Positions 1 to 6,047 of a stretch of 8,390 nucleotides of DNA are shown here, piece after piece. The stretch covers positions 1-8,390 of the forward strand of contig JAIOYD010000055.1 in assembly GCA_021741285.1 (NCBI GenBank), written 5' to 3'. Below the pieces are notes generated by a model. The model was not told where the DNA came from, searched no databases, and saw only the letters and a program-made list of their open reading frames with translations. Position 1 is the stretch's first letter. Each line of letters starts with the position of its first letter. The translations under genes were made by a program, and so were the position numbers. The DNA comes from Rickettsiaceae bacterium (lineage in GTDB: Bacteria > Pseudomonadota > Alphaproteobacteria > Rickettsiales > Rickettsiaceae).

Positions 1-288
1 AATACTATAGTCAAAAGAGTCAAATACTTAGAAAATCAAATTATTTATTACTACATTGATAGTAATACTTCTGAAATAAAATTAATTGATAAAAACACTT
101 ATCATTTTTTATCTACCCATCCAATAATCAGAAATAAAGCACTTATTCAAAAGATTACAATTCCTAAAAACTCTATTTATTTACTTGGAGACAATTTAAA
201 TAATTCTGATGATTCAAGGAGATTTGGTACTCTCCACTGGAATAATATAAAATATAAAATAATTTATCCCGGTGGTCACCATGAATAA
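1..288 (+). CDS. S26-family signal peptidase-like protein, C-terminal part (5' end outside window)
   Basis: The frame is open from base 1 and gives 95 residues before TAA. Fragment residues 4-7 read VKRV, the box that carries the catalytic lysine in signal peptidase I (KR-V/A in LepB and SipS). Residues 63-76 read GDNLNNSDDSRRFG, matching the signature GDNxxxSxDSRxxG near the C-terminus of S26 peptidases. Known for the family: a membrane-anchored Ser/Lys protease that removes signal peptides. The nucleophilic serine and any membrane anchor would lie upstream and cannot be seen. The segment between the two boxes is only about 55 residues, so this is a compact form without the large insert of E. 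coli LepB. The usual GLPGD after the lysine box is replaced by KYLEN, so substrate handling may differ. Its end overlaps the next gene by 8 nt, implying co-transcription. The family call is fairly firm; the substrate is unknown. Confidence 0.8.
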   Translation, partial: NTIVKRVKYLENQIIYYYIDSNTSEIKLIDKNTYHFLSTHPIIRNKALIQKITIPKNSIYLLGDNLNNSDDSRRFGTLHWNNIKYKIIYPGGHHE

Positions 289-1579
289 AAAGAAAAAAAT
301 AACTGATAGAATTGATGATTTTACTATAGCATCTTGTGGAACAGGTGGTGGTGGATCTAATTCCAATATTGTAAATTATGAAACTATTTTGGCAGATTTT
401 GGTAATGCTTCAAAGTATGATGCTTTCAATAGACTAAGAATTTCTGATCCATTTACTATTTTTGATTCTCAAAATAGATATAATAGAAATACTTTATTTA
501 ATGAGACTTGCGTAGGCACGGGCACAACTGTTACATATAGAGTAAATGAAAGTGCTTTAGATATGATTGTTGGCATTGGAGCCAGTGCTGAAATTATAAG
601 AGAATCTACTAAAGTATTTCCTTACCAACCAGGCAAATCATTACTAATTATGAATAGCTTCGCATTTGCTTCCACAAAAGCTAATTTAAGACAAAGAATT
701 GGTTATTTTGGGGCACAAAATGGAATTTATTTTGAACAGCTTGGGGATGAAAAGTTCTTTGTTTTAAGAAGTTATGTATCAGGTTCCATACAAGAAACTA
801 GAATTCCTCAGTCTCAATGGAATGGATATAAATTTGATGGCTCCGAATTTTACATCAGAAATTTAGATCCAAGTAAAGCAAATATCTTTTGGTGCGATAT
901 TGAATGGCTTGGTGTAGGTGATGTTAGAGTTGGTTTTGTAGTAGATGGCAAACCAATAGTTGGACATATTTTCCATAATGATAATCTTAATACAACAACA
1001 TATATGACCACGGCCGTTCTTCCACTAAGGCAAGAAATTGCAAATGTAGCTGGAACAAGTTCAACTTCTACAATGAAAGCTATTTGTGCAACAGTTATTT
1101 CAGAAGGCGGATATCAAGCAAAAACAAATATGAATTTTCAAAGCAGTAACGTAAATTCATCTATTGATTTAGGATCCGCAGGCACTCGCAGACCTATTAT
1201 TTCGATAAGACTTAATTCTAATGAATTAGATGCAGTGGTTTTGCCTGTTCAAGCAGATATTGCATGTACTAACAATGATATTATACAATATGAGCTAATT
1301 TTAAATGGCACAATCGGATCCTCAGTAACCTGGGTTAGACATAATTCATCATCTTCAGTCGATTACGCTATTGGAGGAACTTCAATATCAGGTGGCACAT
1401 TAATAAATGGCGGTTTTACTGTGCAAAAAACAGCAGGAACTATTGGTGGAATAGATAATTTTAGCTCACAACTTGGAAGACTTCTCGATGGCACGAGTGA
1501 TGTAATTACACTTGTGTGCTCTTCAAATGGCAATAACTCTGATGTAGTGGGTGCATTAGGTTGGTATGAATTAACATAA
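281..1579 (+). CDS. Phage virion-like beta-rich protein with DAFNRLRIS motif
   Basis: The product has 432 residues. I chose ATG 281, preceded by GGTGG a few bases upstream. The in-frame GTG at 272 has no ribosome site and would only add three residues. A lysine-rich start (NKKKK) is followed by a glycine-rich linker (residues 19-25). Residues 47-61 read DAFNRLRISDPFTIF, then a DSQNRY stretch; this block recurs in uncharacterised structural proteins of large phages and some giant viruses. The rest is rich in G, S, T, V and N with alternating hydrophobic residues, typical of beta-sandwich tail, fibre or decoration proteins. The protein ends in a VVGALGWYEL-type strand like the closing strands of such proteins. 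No enzymatic motif or collagen-like repeat is seen. It overlaps the upstream peptidase gene and is followed by an intrinsic terminator, so it ends its operon. A virion role is likely; the exact position (fibre, spike or decoration) is inference. Confidence 0.7.
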   Translation: MNKKKKITDRIDDFTIASCGTGGGGSNSNIVNYETILADFGNASKYDAFNRLRISDPFTIFDSQNRYNRNTLFNETCVGTGTTVTYRVNESALDMIVGIGASAEIIRESTKVFPYQPGKSLLIMNSFAFASTKANLRQRIGYFGAQNGIYFEQLGDEKFFVLRSYVSGSIQETRIPQSQWNGYKFDGSEFYIRNLDPSKANIFWCDIEWLGVGDVRVGFVVDGKPIVGHIFHNDNLNTTTYMTTAVLPLRQEIANVAGTSSTSTMKAICATVISEGGYQAKTNMNFQSSNVNSSIDLGSAGTRRPIISIRLNSNELDAVVLPVQADIACTNNDIIQYELILNGTIGSSVTWVRHNSSSSVDYAIGGTSISGGTLINGGFTVQKTAGTIGGIDNFSSQLGRLLDGTSDVITLVCSSNGNNSDVVGALGWYELT

Positions 1580-1580
1580 T

Positions 1581-1790
1581 TTACCAATTAATTGACTTAT
1601 CAAGCGCGAGAAATTTTTTCATCGCGCTTTTTTCTTTTCTTAAAATTTGATTTTCTTTGTCCAAATTAATTGATTGCTGAATATAAAAATTATTTATTTT
1701 ATTTAGTCTAGATATTTTATTCAAAAAATAAATTGTCATTCCAATTAAAATAATAAATTCAAACAAAGCAAGCTGCATAGAAATACACAT
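1581..1790 (-). CDS. Possible small single-pass membrane protein with basic/coiled-coil tail
   Basis: A 69-residue frame starts at ATG 1790 (65 residues if ATG 1778 is used). The N-terminal part is a clean hydrophobic helix (LALFEFIILIGMTIYFL). A lysine- and leucine-rich stretch follows (SRLNKINN, then NLDKENQILRKEK) that could form a short coiled coil, ending in SINW. This layout is common for small phage membrane proteins, with the tail expected in the cytoplasm. In its favour, it fills a gap that otherwise has no gene. Against it, no Shine-Dalgarno site precedes either ATG, its last codons coincide with the plus-strand terminator, and AT-rich sequence readily gives hydrophobic, lysine-rich chance frames. 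The frame extends up to 1892 but would then overlap the next plus-strand gene. I do not recognise a family. Confidence 0.4.
   Translation of the reverse strand: MCISMQLALFEFIILIGMTIYFLNKISRLNKINNFYIQQSINLDKENQILRKEKSAMKKFLALDKSINW
1602..1638 (+). terminator. Intrinsic terminator after the virion-like gene
   Basis: A perfect 8-bp stem AAGCGCGA (1602-1609) / TCGCGCTT (1622-1629) encloses a 12-nt loop that can pair further (GAAA with TTTC). A T-rich run TTTTTTCTTTTCT follows. It begins 22 nt after the stop of the 281-1579 gene, which fits a plus-strand intrinsic terminator. It also lies inside the last codons of the possible minus-strand gene 1581-1790. On the minus strand the bases after the stem are not a T-run, so I call it plus-strand only. 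Confidence 0.85.
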
Positions 1791-1812
1791 ATAGGTTTTA
1801 TAAAATATATTA

Positions 1813-1820
1813 TATAAAAA
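1813..1820 (+). promoter_or_regulatory. Late-promoter-like AT box upstream of the 1852 gene
   Basis: TATAAAAA matches 7 of 8 bases of the T4-type late promoter box TATAAATA and sits 31 nt before ATG 1852. The perfect box before the 6748 gene has a similar spacing. In DNA this AT-rich such octamers arise by chance several times per window, so only the repeated spacing gives it weight. Confidence 0.25.
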
Positions 1821-1851
1821 ATAATTAATATTCGAATTGGGTAAAATTTCC

Positions 1852-2385
1852 ATGTTAAATAAATTAATTAAAATTGCAAACACTCTTGACAAAAAAGGCT
1901 TCTACACTGAAGCTAATATCATTGATAAAGTTATTGTTAAACTAGCCGACATACAAGATGAAGGCGGGTTAAATGAACCTTACAATGCTCAGCCATCACC
2001 TATAGTTGATCAAATCAATGAATCAGATAATAATTTATTAATTTATAATAAAGTCGCCAATGATTTAGCAGCATTTTTTAAATCAGTATCTGAAAATGAA
2101 TTTGAAAATATTAGCATGGATAGATTTGTGAATTACAGAAGAATTCCAGAAGACCAACTAAAAGAAGAAAATCCCAAAATTGTCCAAGTAATTGAAAAAA
2201 CAAATGACATTTTAGATGATATACTTTTAAAATCGCTCGAAGAAGATCAAGCAATTGCAAATATAGCTAGAAATAATGGCATTCAAGATGATATTATTGT
2301 TGATGCTATATATCATATGATTGGATCCCATAATCCATTGAATGCTAACCAAATACAAGCAGCATTATACGAAGTGGTAAAATAA
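1852..2385 (+). CDS. Tag-bearing protein of unknown function
   Basis: The product has 177 residues. I chose ATG 1852 because it starts exactly where the shared N-terminal module begins; the in-frame TTG at 1837 would add five residues and has no better ribosome site. Residues 1-32 form the module: a first helix (LIKIANTLDKKG) and a second (TEANIIDKVIVKLA). It aligns without gaps to the N-termini of the 6111, 6748 and 7614 products. An acidic, asparagine-rich linker (residues 33-60) follows. The helical remainder has two recognisable blocks: NKVANDLAAFFKSV, and a C-terminal region rich in I, D and N (EEDQAIANIARNNGIQDDII). No catalytic motif is visible. The stop overlaps the next start in TAATG, so the two genes are translationally coupled and probably act together. 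I do not recognise the body of the protein; a virion or prohead role is inferred only from the tag and neighbours. Confidence 0.75.
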   Translation: MLNKLIKIANTLDKKGFYTEANIIDKVIVKLADIQDEGGLNEPYNAQPSPIVDQINESDNNLLIYNKVANDLAAFFKSVSENEFENISMDRFVNYRRIPEDQLKEENPKIVQVIEKTNDILDDILLKSLEEDQAIANIARNNGIQDDIIVDAIYHMIGSHNPLNANQIQAALYEVVK

Positions 2386-3506
2386 TGAAGAATGTTGAAG
2401 CTCAAGAGCTTGTAAGTGGATTGCCAGTTTTACCTAGTGGTTCACCGAATCAACCCGCTACAAAGCCCGCAACAACAAAACAATTATTTAAAAAATTTAA
2501 AACAAAACTTACTGACTCACCTACTGGAAGCCCTGACACTGATTTAATAAAAGCAATTGATGATGTTAAGAAAAATGCAAAAGATATTTATAATTTTGCA
2601 TATAAAAAAATCCAAAATTACCAAAAAGAATTAGATAAAATTGCCACTGAATTAGAACAGGGTGTTAAAAATAAAGGAATTTTGGGACAAGGCATAAATG
2701 CAGTCGTTGTTAGACCAATAGTAAAATTAATAAGATCACTTGTAAGTTTAGACCCGCTTCTAGTAGTAGATCAATTGAATGACAATTCAATTTTTAATAT
2801 TTATGATATTCTTGACAATGCAAATGTAATACCTGAAGGCAATACATATTTGCAAACTATATCAAATTTTTATGATTGGATTCAAGTGGTAGCCGATTTA
2901 AAGCCTTTTGTATTTGGAGGAGAAGTTGATCCTTATACTTATATTGAAGCGGCTACAGATTTAGCATATGCTTTAAAAGAATCGACAATAGCAGGGCAAA
3001 TACCTTCTCTAGATGTATTTCAGGCTTCGTTGATGTCGGCCTATTTAATGTCTAAGGCAGGAGCGCCTATAGCAAGATATTTGGGTAATCCCAAAGGTGG
3101 CCTGAAATTATTTGGTTTTCAACCTGAATCAGATAAAACAAAAATTACAGAATTTATAGACAAGCATTATGCTGATTTGAATAAAGAAATTAATAATGCA
3201 ATTATAGCAGGTTACACAAAAGCTTATGAAATTTTAAATACAATTGGAAATAAATTTCCTTGGGTAAAAACTTTTTCTGAAAAATCAAATTTAAATGCTA
3301 ATGAAATGTATTTGATGGAACACACAAGAGATATCATCATAAATAAATTGAAAATATATAACATTGTCTACAGGGCATTTAAGACATTTAAAAATGGTCA
3401 AAAATGGGGCGTTATAAGAGCACAAGTAAATTGGGACACACTATCACAAAATGATAAACAATTTATCAATACACTAGTAGAAAATTTCAAGAAAATTAAT
3501 CTTTAA
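2385..3506 (+). CDS. Hypothetical helical protein coupled to the tag-bearing gene
   Basis: The product has 373 residues and starts at the ATG of a TAATG overlap with the previous gene. The N-terminal 50 residues are low in predicted structure and rich in P, S, T and K (SGLPVLPSGSPNQPATKPATT). A long charged helix with coiled-coil character follows (about residues 53-97, DDVKKNAKDIYNFAYKKIQN then ELDKIATELEQ). A hydrophobic stretch (NAVVVRPIVKLIRSLVSLDPLLVV) is too charged to be a confident membrane helix. The C-terminal half is mostly helical and rich in K, N, Y and I. No catalytic motif or known family is apparent to me. It lacks the N-terminal tag of its partner; a segment LDKIATELEQG resembles only its first helix. 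Its end overlaps the convergent TPR gene by 11 bp, with no terminator between them. Coupling suggests both proteins belong to one assembly. Confidence 0.75.
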   Translation: MKNVEAQELVSGLPVLPSGSPNQPATKPATTKQLFKKFKTKLTDSPTGSPDTDLIKAIDDVKKNAKDIYNFAYKKIQNYQKELDKIATELEQGVKNKGILGQGINAVVVRPIVKLIRSLVSLDPLLVVDQLNDNSIFNIYDILDNANVIPEGNTYLQTISNFYDWIQVVADLKPFVFGGEVDPYTYIEAATDLAYALKESTIAGQIPSLDVFQASLMSAYLMSKAGAPIARYLGNPKGGLKLFGFQPESDKTKITEFIDKHYADLNKEINNAIIAGYTKAYEILNTIGNKFPWVKTFSEKSNLNANEMYLMEHTRDIIINKLKIYNIVYRAFKTFKNGQKWGVIRAQVNWDTLSQNDKQFINTLVENFKKINL

Positions 3507-4038
3507 TTTTAGAAATTAATTTATTTGATTCTACTTTAGCTTTTGCATCATTAGGGAATTTATCTAAACACTTTTTAATTGTTGATAAAGCTTTAACTGG
3601 ATCGTTTTTAGCCTCATAACATATAGCTAAAATATGATAAGGTATATTCTTACAATCTTTCTTTGTAATTGCAATTTCAAAATATTCAATTGCACTCGAA
3701 TAATCTTTTGAATTGAAATAGAATTTGCCAACTTCATCATACAAATAATATGTATCTGTATTAACTTTTATTCCATCTGTGTAATATTTTAAAGCTTTTG
3801 TATTGAATTCTTGTGCGCGATTTTTATTATCAATCCCCATTGACCAATAATAATAACCTATAGATGACCAAGTTTCAACATCATTAGGATCAATTTTAAC
3901 CATCTCTTTTGCATGGTATAACATCTCAGGATAATTGCCTTTATGAAAATAATAATCTGATCTCTTATGATGATAAAACCAAGCTTTGTCAGCTTTCACA
4001 TCAAGATTCAACATAAAAAAGAAAGGAGCTAATACCAT
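3496..4038 (-). CDS. Tetratricopeptide repeat (TPR) protein, possibly exported
   Basis: The product has 180 residues. A stop codon lies directly before ATG 4038 in frame and AGGA sits 8 nt upstream, so the start is secure. Residues 2-12 are hydrophobic (VLAPFFFMLNL), followed by DVKA-DK. This could be a short signal peptide cut after VKA, but it lacks the usual positive N-terminus. About four TPR units follow: roughly 21-52 (AWFYHHKRSDYYFHKGNY with YHAKEMVKIDPND), 55-93, 97-130 (YLYDEVGKFYFNSKDYSSAI, EYFEIAI) and 133-166 (ILAICYEAKNDPVKALSTI, LDKFPND). The alternation of small and bulky residues and the DPND/FPND closures are classic. TPRs bind peptides or other proteins and have no enzymatic activity. 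It lies downstream of the HAD gene on the same strand but across a structured spacer, and is convergent with the 2385-3506 gene. It reads like a gene taken from a bacterial host. Confidence 0.8.
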   Translation of the reverse strand: MVLAPFFFMLNLDVKADKAWFYHHKRSDYYFHKGNYPEMLYHAKEMVKIDPNDVETWSSIGYYYWSMGIDNKNRAQEFNTKALKYYTDGIKVNTDTYYLYDEVGKFYFNSKDYSSAIEYFEIAITKKDCKNIPYHILAICYEAKNDPVKALSTIKKCLDKFPNDAKAKVESNKLISKIKD

Positions 4039-4080
4039 TTAAAAAATCCTGAAATTTATTTTTTCAAAATAACAAATTAA

Positions 4081-4125
4081 AATATCTAACTAAGGATATT
4101 TAACCTCTTTTTTAATTAAAGGTTA
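4081..4125. promoter_or_regulatory. Two adjacent AT-rich stem-loops upstream of the TPR gene
   Basis: AATATC (4081-4086) pairs with GATATT (4095-4100). Immediately next to it, TAACCT (4101-4106) pairs with AGGTTA (4120-4125). Together with the GC-rich hairpin at 4135-4194 they form three consecutive inverted repeats in the spacer between the two minus-strand genes. On the minus strand they lie in the TPR leader region. The stems are short, so a terminator, a leader structure or chance are all possible. Confidence 0.3.
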
Positions 4126-4134
4126 TTGATGACG

Positions 4135-4194
4135 ATTCCTGGTTCGAGGGCGCCGAGCCAGTTTTTATTTTGGGTCTCGCCCACTTCCAGGAAT
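4135..4194. other. GC-rich structured segment after the HAD gene
   Basis: An 8-bp perfect outer stem, ATTCCTGG (4135-4142) / CCAGGAAT (4187-4194), encloses a second GC-rich pairing: GGGC (4148-4151) with GCCC (4179-4182). Further GAG/CTC pairing around a T-rich loop is possible. Over 4131-4195 the GC content is about 54% (35 of 65 bases), far above its surroundings. The stem ends on the last bases of the HAD stop codon. No long T-run follows on either strand, so it is not a textbook intrinsic terminator. A processed or structured RNA end, a protein-binding site or an insertion scar are alternatives. The same bases also stay open in several frames, which is noted as a finding. Confidence 0.45.
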
Positions 4195-4646
4195 TATACA
4201 TCATGTAAAGAACCATTTGCTACATCAAATGTAAAAATTCCCCTAGATATAAACATATCTAAACAATCTTTGCGGTCTTCGACAGCTAAAAATATTTTAT
4301 TGCCTTCGGCCTCAATTGAGTCACAAACACTGCTCTTGTAATCTGGTGACTTTCTAAAATCACGATCACCGCGCATGATTAATTTATCAAAATAAATTTT
4401 ATAATTTTCTAACCAAGATTCAGTTAAGGCCCTATTGCGCTCAGGCCGACCGGTGACAATATAAATTAAATAATATTTACTAAATAATTCTAACATCTCG
4501 GCAACAGGCCAAATAACTTGATCATCCATGCACCCGTCATAGAAAGCATCCCAATTCTTTGGCTTATTCTTAACATGGTGCAACCTATGATCACAATTGG
4601 CCAAAGTGCCGTCAATGTCAAAGATGCAAATTCTCTTAGTTTTCAT
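4194..4646 (-). CDS. HAD-superfamily phosphatase, polynucleotide 3'-phosphatase-like
   Basis: The product has 150 residues starting at ATG 4646, with GAGA about 9 nt upstream. HAD motif I is FDIDGTLA (nucleophile D10, acid/base D12). Motif II is VTGRPE (T65). Motif III is probably K104 in the RKSPDYK stretch. Motif IV is VEDRKDCLDMF (E123, D124). The LIMRGDRDFRKSPDYK block and the EDR...MF ending resemble the phosphatase domain of T4 polynucleotide kinase, which removes 3'-phosphates or 2',3'-cyclic phosphates during RNA/DNA repair. No kinase domain is present, and the length fits a stand-alone phosphatase. Family membership is well supported. The polynucleotide substrate is inferred; a nucleotide or small-molecule phosphatase is possible. 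It is divergent from the zeta-like kinase gene across 60 bp and shares its strand with the TPR gene. Its base composition is somewhat richer in GC than its neighbours, which could reflect separate acquisition. Confidence 0.85.
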   Translation of the reverse strand: MKTKRICIFDIDGTLANCDHRLHHVKNKPKNWDAFYDGCMDDQVIWPVAEMLELFSKYYLIYIVTGRPERNRALTESWLENYKIYFDKLIMRGDRDFRKSPDYKSSVCDSIEAEGNKIFLAVEDRKDCLDMFISRGIFTFDVANGSLHDV

Positions 4647-4682
4647 GTAGATATTATCTCATTTAAACAGGTTGTGAAAAAT

Positions 4683-4690
4683 AATTTATA
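4683..4690 (-). promoter_or_regulatory. Late-promoter-like box for the HAD gene
   Basis: Read on the minus strand this is TATAAATT, 7 of 8 bases of TATAAATA, 36 nt before the ATG at 4646. It lies in the 60-bp divergent spacer that must also carry the promoter for the 4707 gene. The match is weak evidence because the spacer is very AT-rich. Confidence 0.25.
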
Positions 4691-4706
4691 GTAAAATATA
4701 TTTATT

Positions 4707-6014
4707 ATGGATATGATAAGAATTTCTGCAGACGAAGAGAAACCTGCATTAGAGCTCACACCAGAAATAATTGGTGCTATCAAAGAAGATTCTTCTAAAA
4801 GATTACCTGATGTAGAAATGGCTAAACAAAAATTTATTGAACAAGCTAAATCACTTAAGCCTTCTACAGATAAAGAAATATTAGATCAATTATGGGATGA
4901 TTACACATCATCAATCAAAGCCCTCCCAAAAACTTCCCATGAAACATTCCCAGATTATGAAACATGGTTCGAAGAAAATAAATATAATTTAGTAGAATGG
5001 TTTAATGAACATTTAAAAACTCCTAAAGTACAAGACCCTTTCCAAAAAATCATTTCAGAATCAGGTGTTGATCCAGAAGCTTATATCAAAGATAAAATTG
5101 CACCTGGCATGTATCAAAGAAGTTTGGCATTAGATAAATTTCAATCAATAGGAATTACACCAGCTAAACAATCAGAAAATCCCGTGATTGCATTTAATTC
5201 TCTTATGGATAGTTACTCAAGAGGTTTAGCAAATCATTTCACAAATGAATTAGATAATATTTCACCTAGTGAAAATAAAACAATTACATTTATTACAGGT
5301 AATCCAGGAGCTGGTAAATCTACATTCATTGAAACAGAACCTAGTGATAATCCTATAAGACAAACAAAATTTGGAACACTTATAGATCCAGATGAATTCC
5401 AACCTTATATGCCTGGATATAGTGCTGGTGCTAGATCACAAGATGTTTTAATATATGCAAAACAATTAGTAGCTAGAAAATTACAAACAGAAGCAATGAA
5501 TAGAGGATTGGATATTGCAATTCCTCTAGTGGGTGGACAAGCTAACATTTTAGCAAAAGATATAGCAGATGCATTGTTAAAAGGATATAATGTAAATGTA
5601 TATCATAAATCAGTTGATAAAGATACAAGTCAGTTAAGATCAATTGAAAGAGCTGAAAAAGGTGGTAGATTAATAGCACCTAATACAGGTGGAACAGATC
5701 CTGCTGCTGCTTTCCAAGAATTACAAGATAGTCCTGAGCAAATTAAAAATAAAATTATATCTATATTAAAAGATAAAATTAAAGAAGAAAAGAAACAGGG
5801 TAATATAGTAACAACATTACCTGATGATAATGAAATAAATCAACTCTTGTCGAAGGTAACATTTACAGACATTGATGGAATTGTTACCTCGTCGGTAACC
5901 ATCGCGCGAAAAATGATCAAAGTCGCAAAACAATTAGAACAGTATAATAAATATAACCTATCTGATAGATTAGTAAACATTGTAACACATTTGATTAAGC
6001 CTAATAGCAGGTAA
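4707..6014 (+). CDS. Zeta-toxin-like P-loop kinase with C-terminal tag module
   Basis: The product has 435 residues. ATG 4707 has no Shine-Dalgarno site; ATG 4713 is an alternative that loses two residues. Residues 1-185 are helical and charged without a recognised family. A P-loop domain begins at about residue 191: ITFITGNPGAGKST contains Walker A (GNPGAGKS, 198-205; K204). IDPDEFQPYMPGY (226-238) corresponds to the conserved Asp-containing segment of zeta toxins. KGYNVNVYHKSVD (292-304) and the arginine-rich RSIERAEKGGR (311-321) match the later strand and substrate/ATP-contact region. Known for the family: zeta toxins phosphorylate UDP-N-acetylglucosamine sugars, and related kinases act on other substrates. 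No epsilon-type antitoxin is adjacent. The last 35 residues (KMIKVAKQLEQYNKYN, then LSDRLVNIVTHLIK) resemble the module found N-terminally in neighbouring proteins. A virion-delivered effector is an attractive inference. The superfamily is solid; toxicity and substrate are not shown. Confidence 0.8.
   Translation: MDMIRISADEEKPALELTPEIIGAIKEDSSKRLPDVEMAKQKFIEQAKSLKPSTDKEILDQLWDDYTSSIKALPKTSHETFPDYETWFEENKYNLVEWFNEHLKTPKVQDPFQKIISESGVDPEAYIKDKIAPGMYQRSLALDKFQSIGITPAKQSENPVIAFNSLMDSYSRGLANHFTNELDNISPSENKTITFITGNPGAGKSTFIETEPSDNPIRQTKFGTLIDPDEFQPYMPGYSAGARSQDVLIYAKQLVARKLQTEAMNRGLDIAIPLVGGQANILAKDIADALLKGYNVNVYHKSVDKDTSQLRSIERAEKGGRLIAPNTGGTDPAAAFQELQDSPEQIKNKIISILKDKIKEEKKQGNIVTTLPDDNEINQLLSKVTFTDIDGIVTSSVTIARKMIKVAKQLEQYNKYNLSDRLVNIVTHLIKPNSR
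5855..5900 (+). repeat. Three GGTAAC-type inverted segments at the domain/tag junction
   Basis: GGTAACA (5855-5861), TGTTACC (5882-5888) and GGTAACC (5894-5900) lie inside the kinase gene. The middle copy can pair with either neighbour: a 7-bp stem with the first, or a 6-bp, 5-nt-loop hairpin with the third. The cluster ends exactly where the C-terminal tag coding begins (about 5901). It could be an RNA switch, a recombination scar, or coincidence in coding DNA. Confidence 0.4.
5901..6002 (+). other. Segment encoding the C-terminal tag-like module of the kinase
   Basis: Encodes residues 399-432. Aligned without gaps to the first 35 residues of the 7614 product, it shares the A, Q, L, E pattern of helix 1 (IATQLE against VAKQLE) and the D, L, N, I pattern of helix 2 (ADKLNNI against SDRLVNI): 8 identities in 25 positions plus conserved hydrophobic sites. 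It lacks the glycine turn and the terminal alanine of the other copies. An in-frame ATG lies near its start (5904-5906), but no ribosome site precedes it. Confidence 0.5.
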
Positions 6015-6028
6015 TATTAAATTTTATT

Positions 6029-6034
6029 TATAAT
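6029..6034 (+). promoter_or_regulatory. TATAAT box upstream of the dyad pair
   Basis: A perfect -10 hexamer TATAAT lies 77 nt before the ATG of the 6111 gene and just upstream of the first dyad. No convincing -35 hexamer sits about 17 nt before it. If used, transcription would start near 6041 and both dyads would lie in the leader RNA. It may also be chance in AT-rich sequence. Confidence 0.3.
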
Positions 6035-6047
6035 GAAAAATTGATGT

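Noticed and set aside
272..283. Upstream GTG start for the virion-like gene
   Set aside because: It adds only three residues, has no ribosome site, and the ATG at 281 has GGTGG in front of it.
1837..1851. Upstream TTG start for the 1852 gene
   Set aside because: The tag alignment begins at ATG 1852, and no better ribosome site supports the TTG.
2634..2680. LDKIATELEQG in the 2385 product as another tag copy
   Set aside because: Only the first helix resembles the tag; the second-helix pattern (EA, then V-F-V-K-I-A) is missing and the segment sits within a long coiled-coil-like helix.
4134..4160. GGTTCGAGGGC resembling a tRNA T-arm
   Set aside because: No five-base stem flanks the TTCGA loop, no anticodon or D-arm fits, and the closing stem encloses only 60 nt, too short for a tRNA.
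4126..4341. Plus-strand frame of 71 residues
   Set aside because: It lies mostly antisense to the HAD gene, whose motifs are unambiguous, and has no ribosome site. Its open start is explained by the GC-rich segment.
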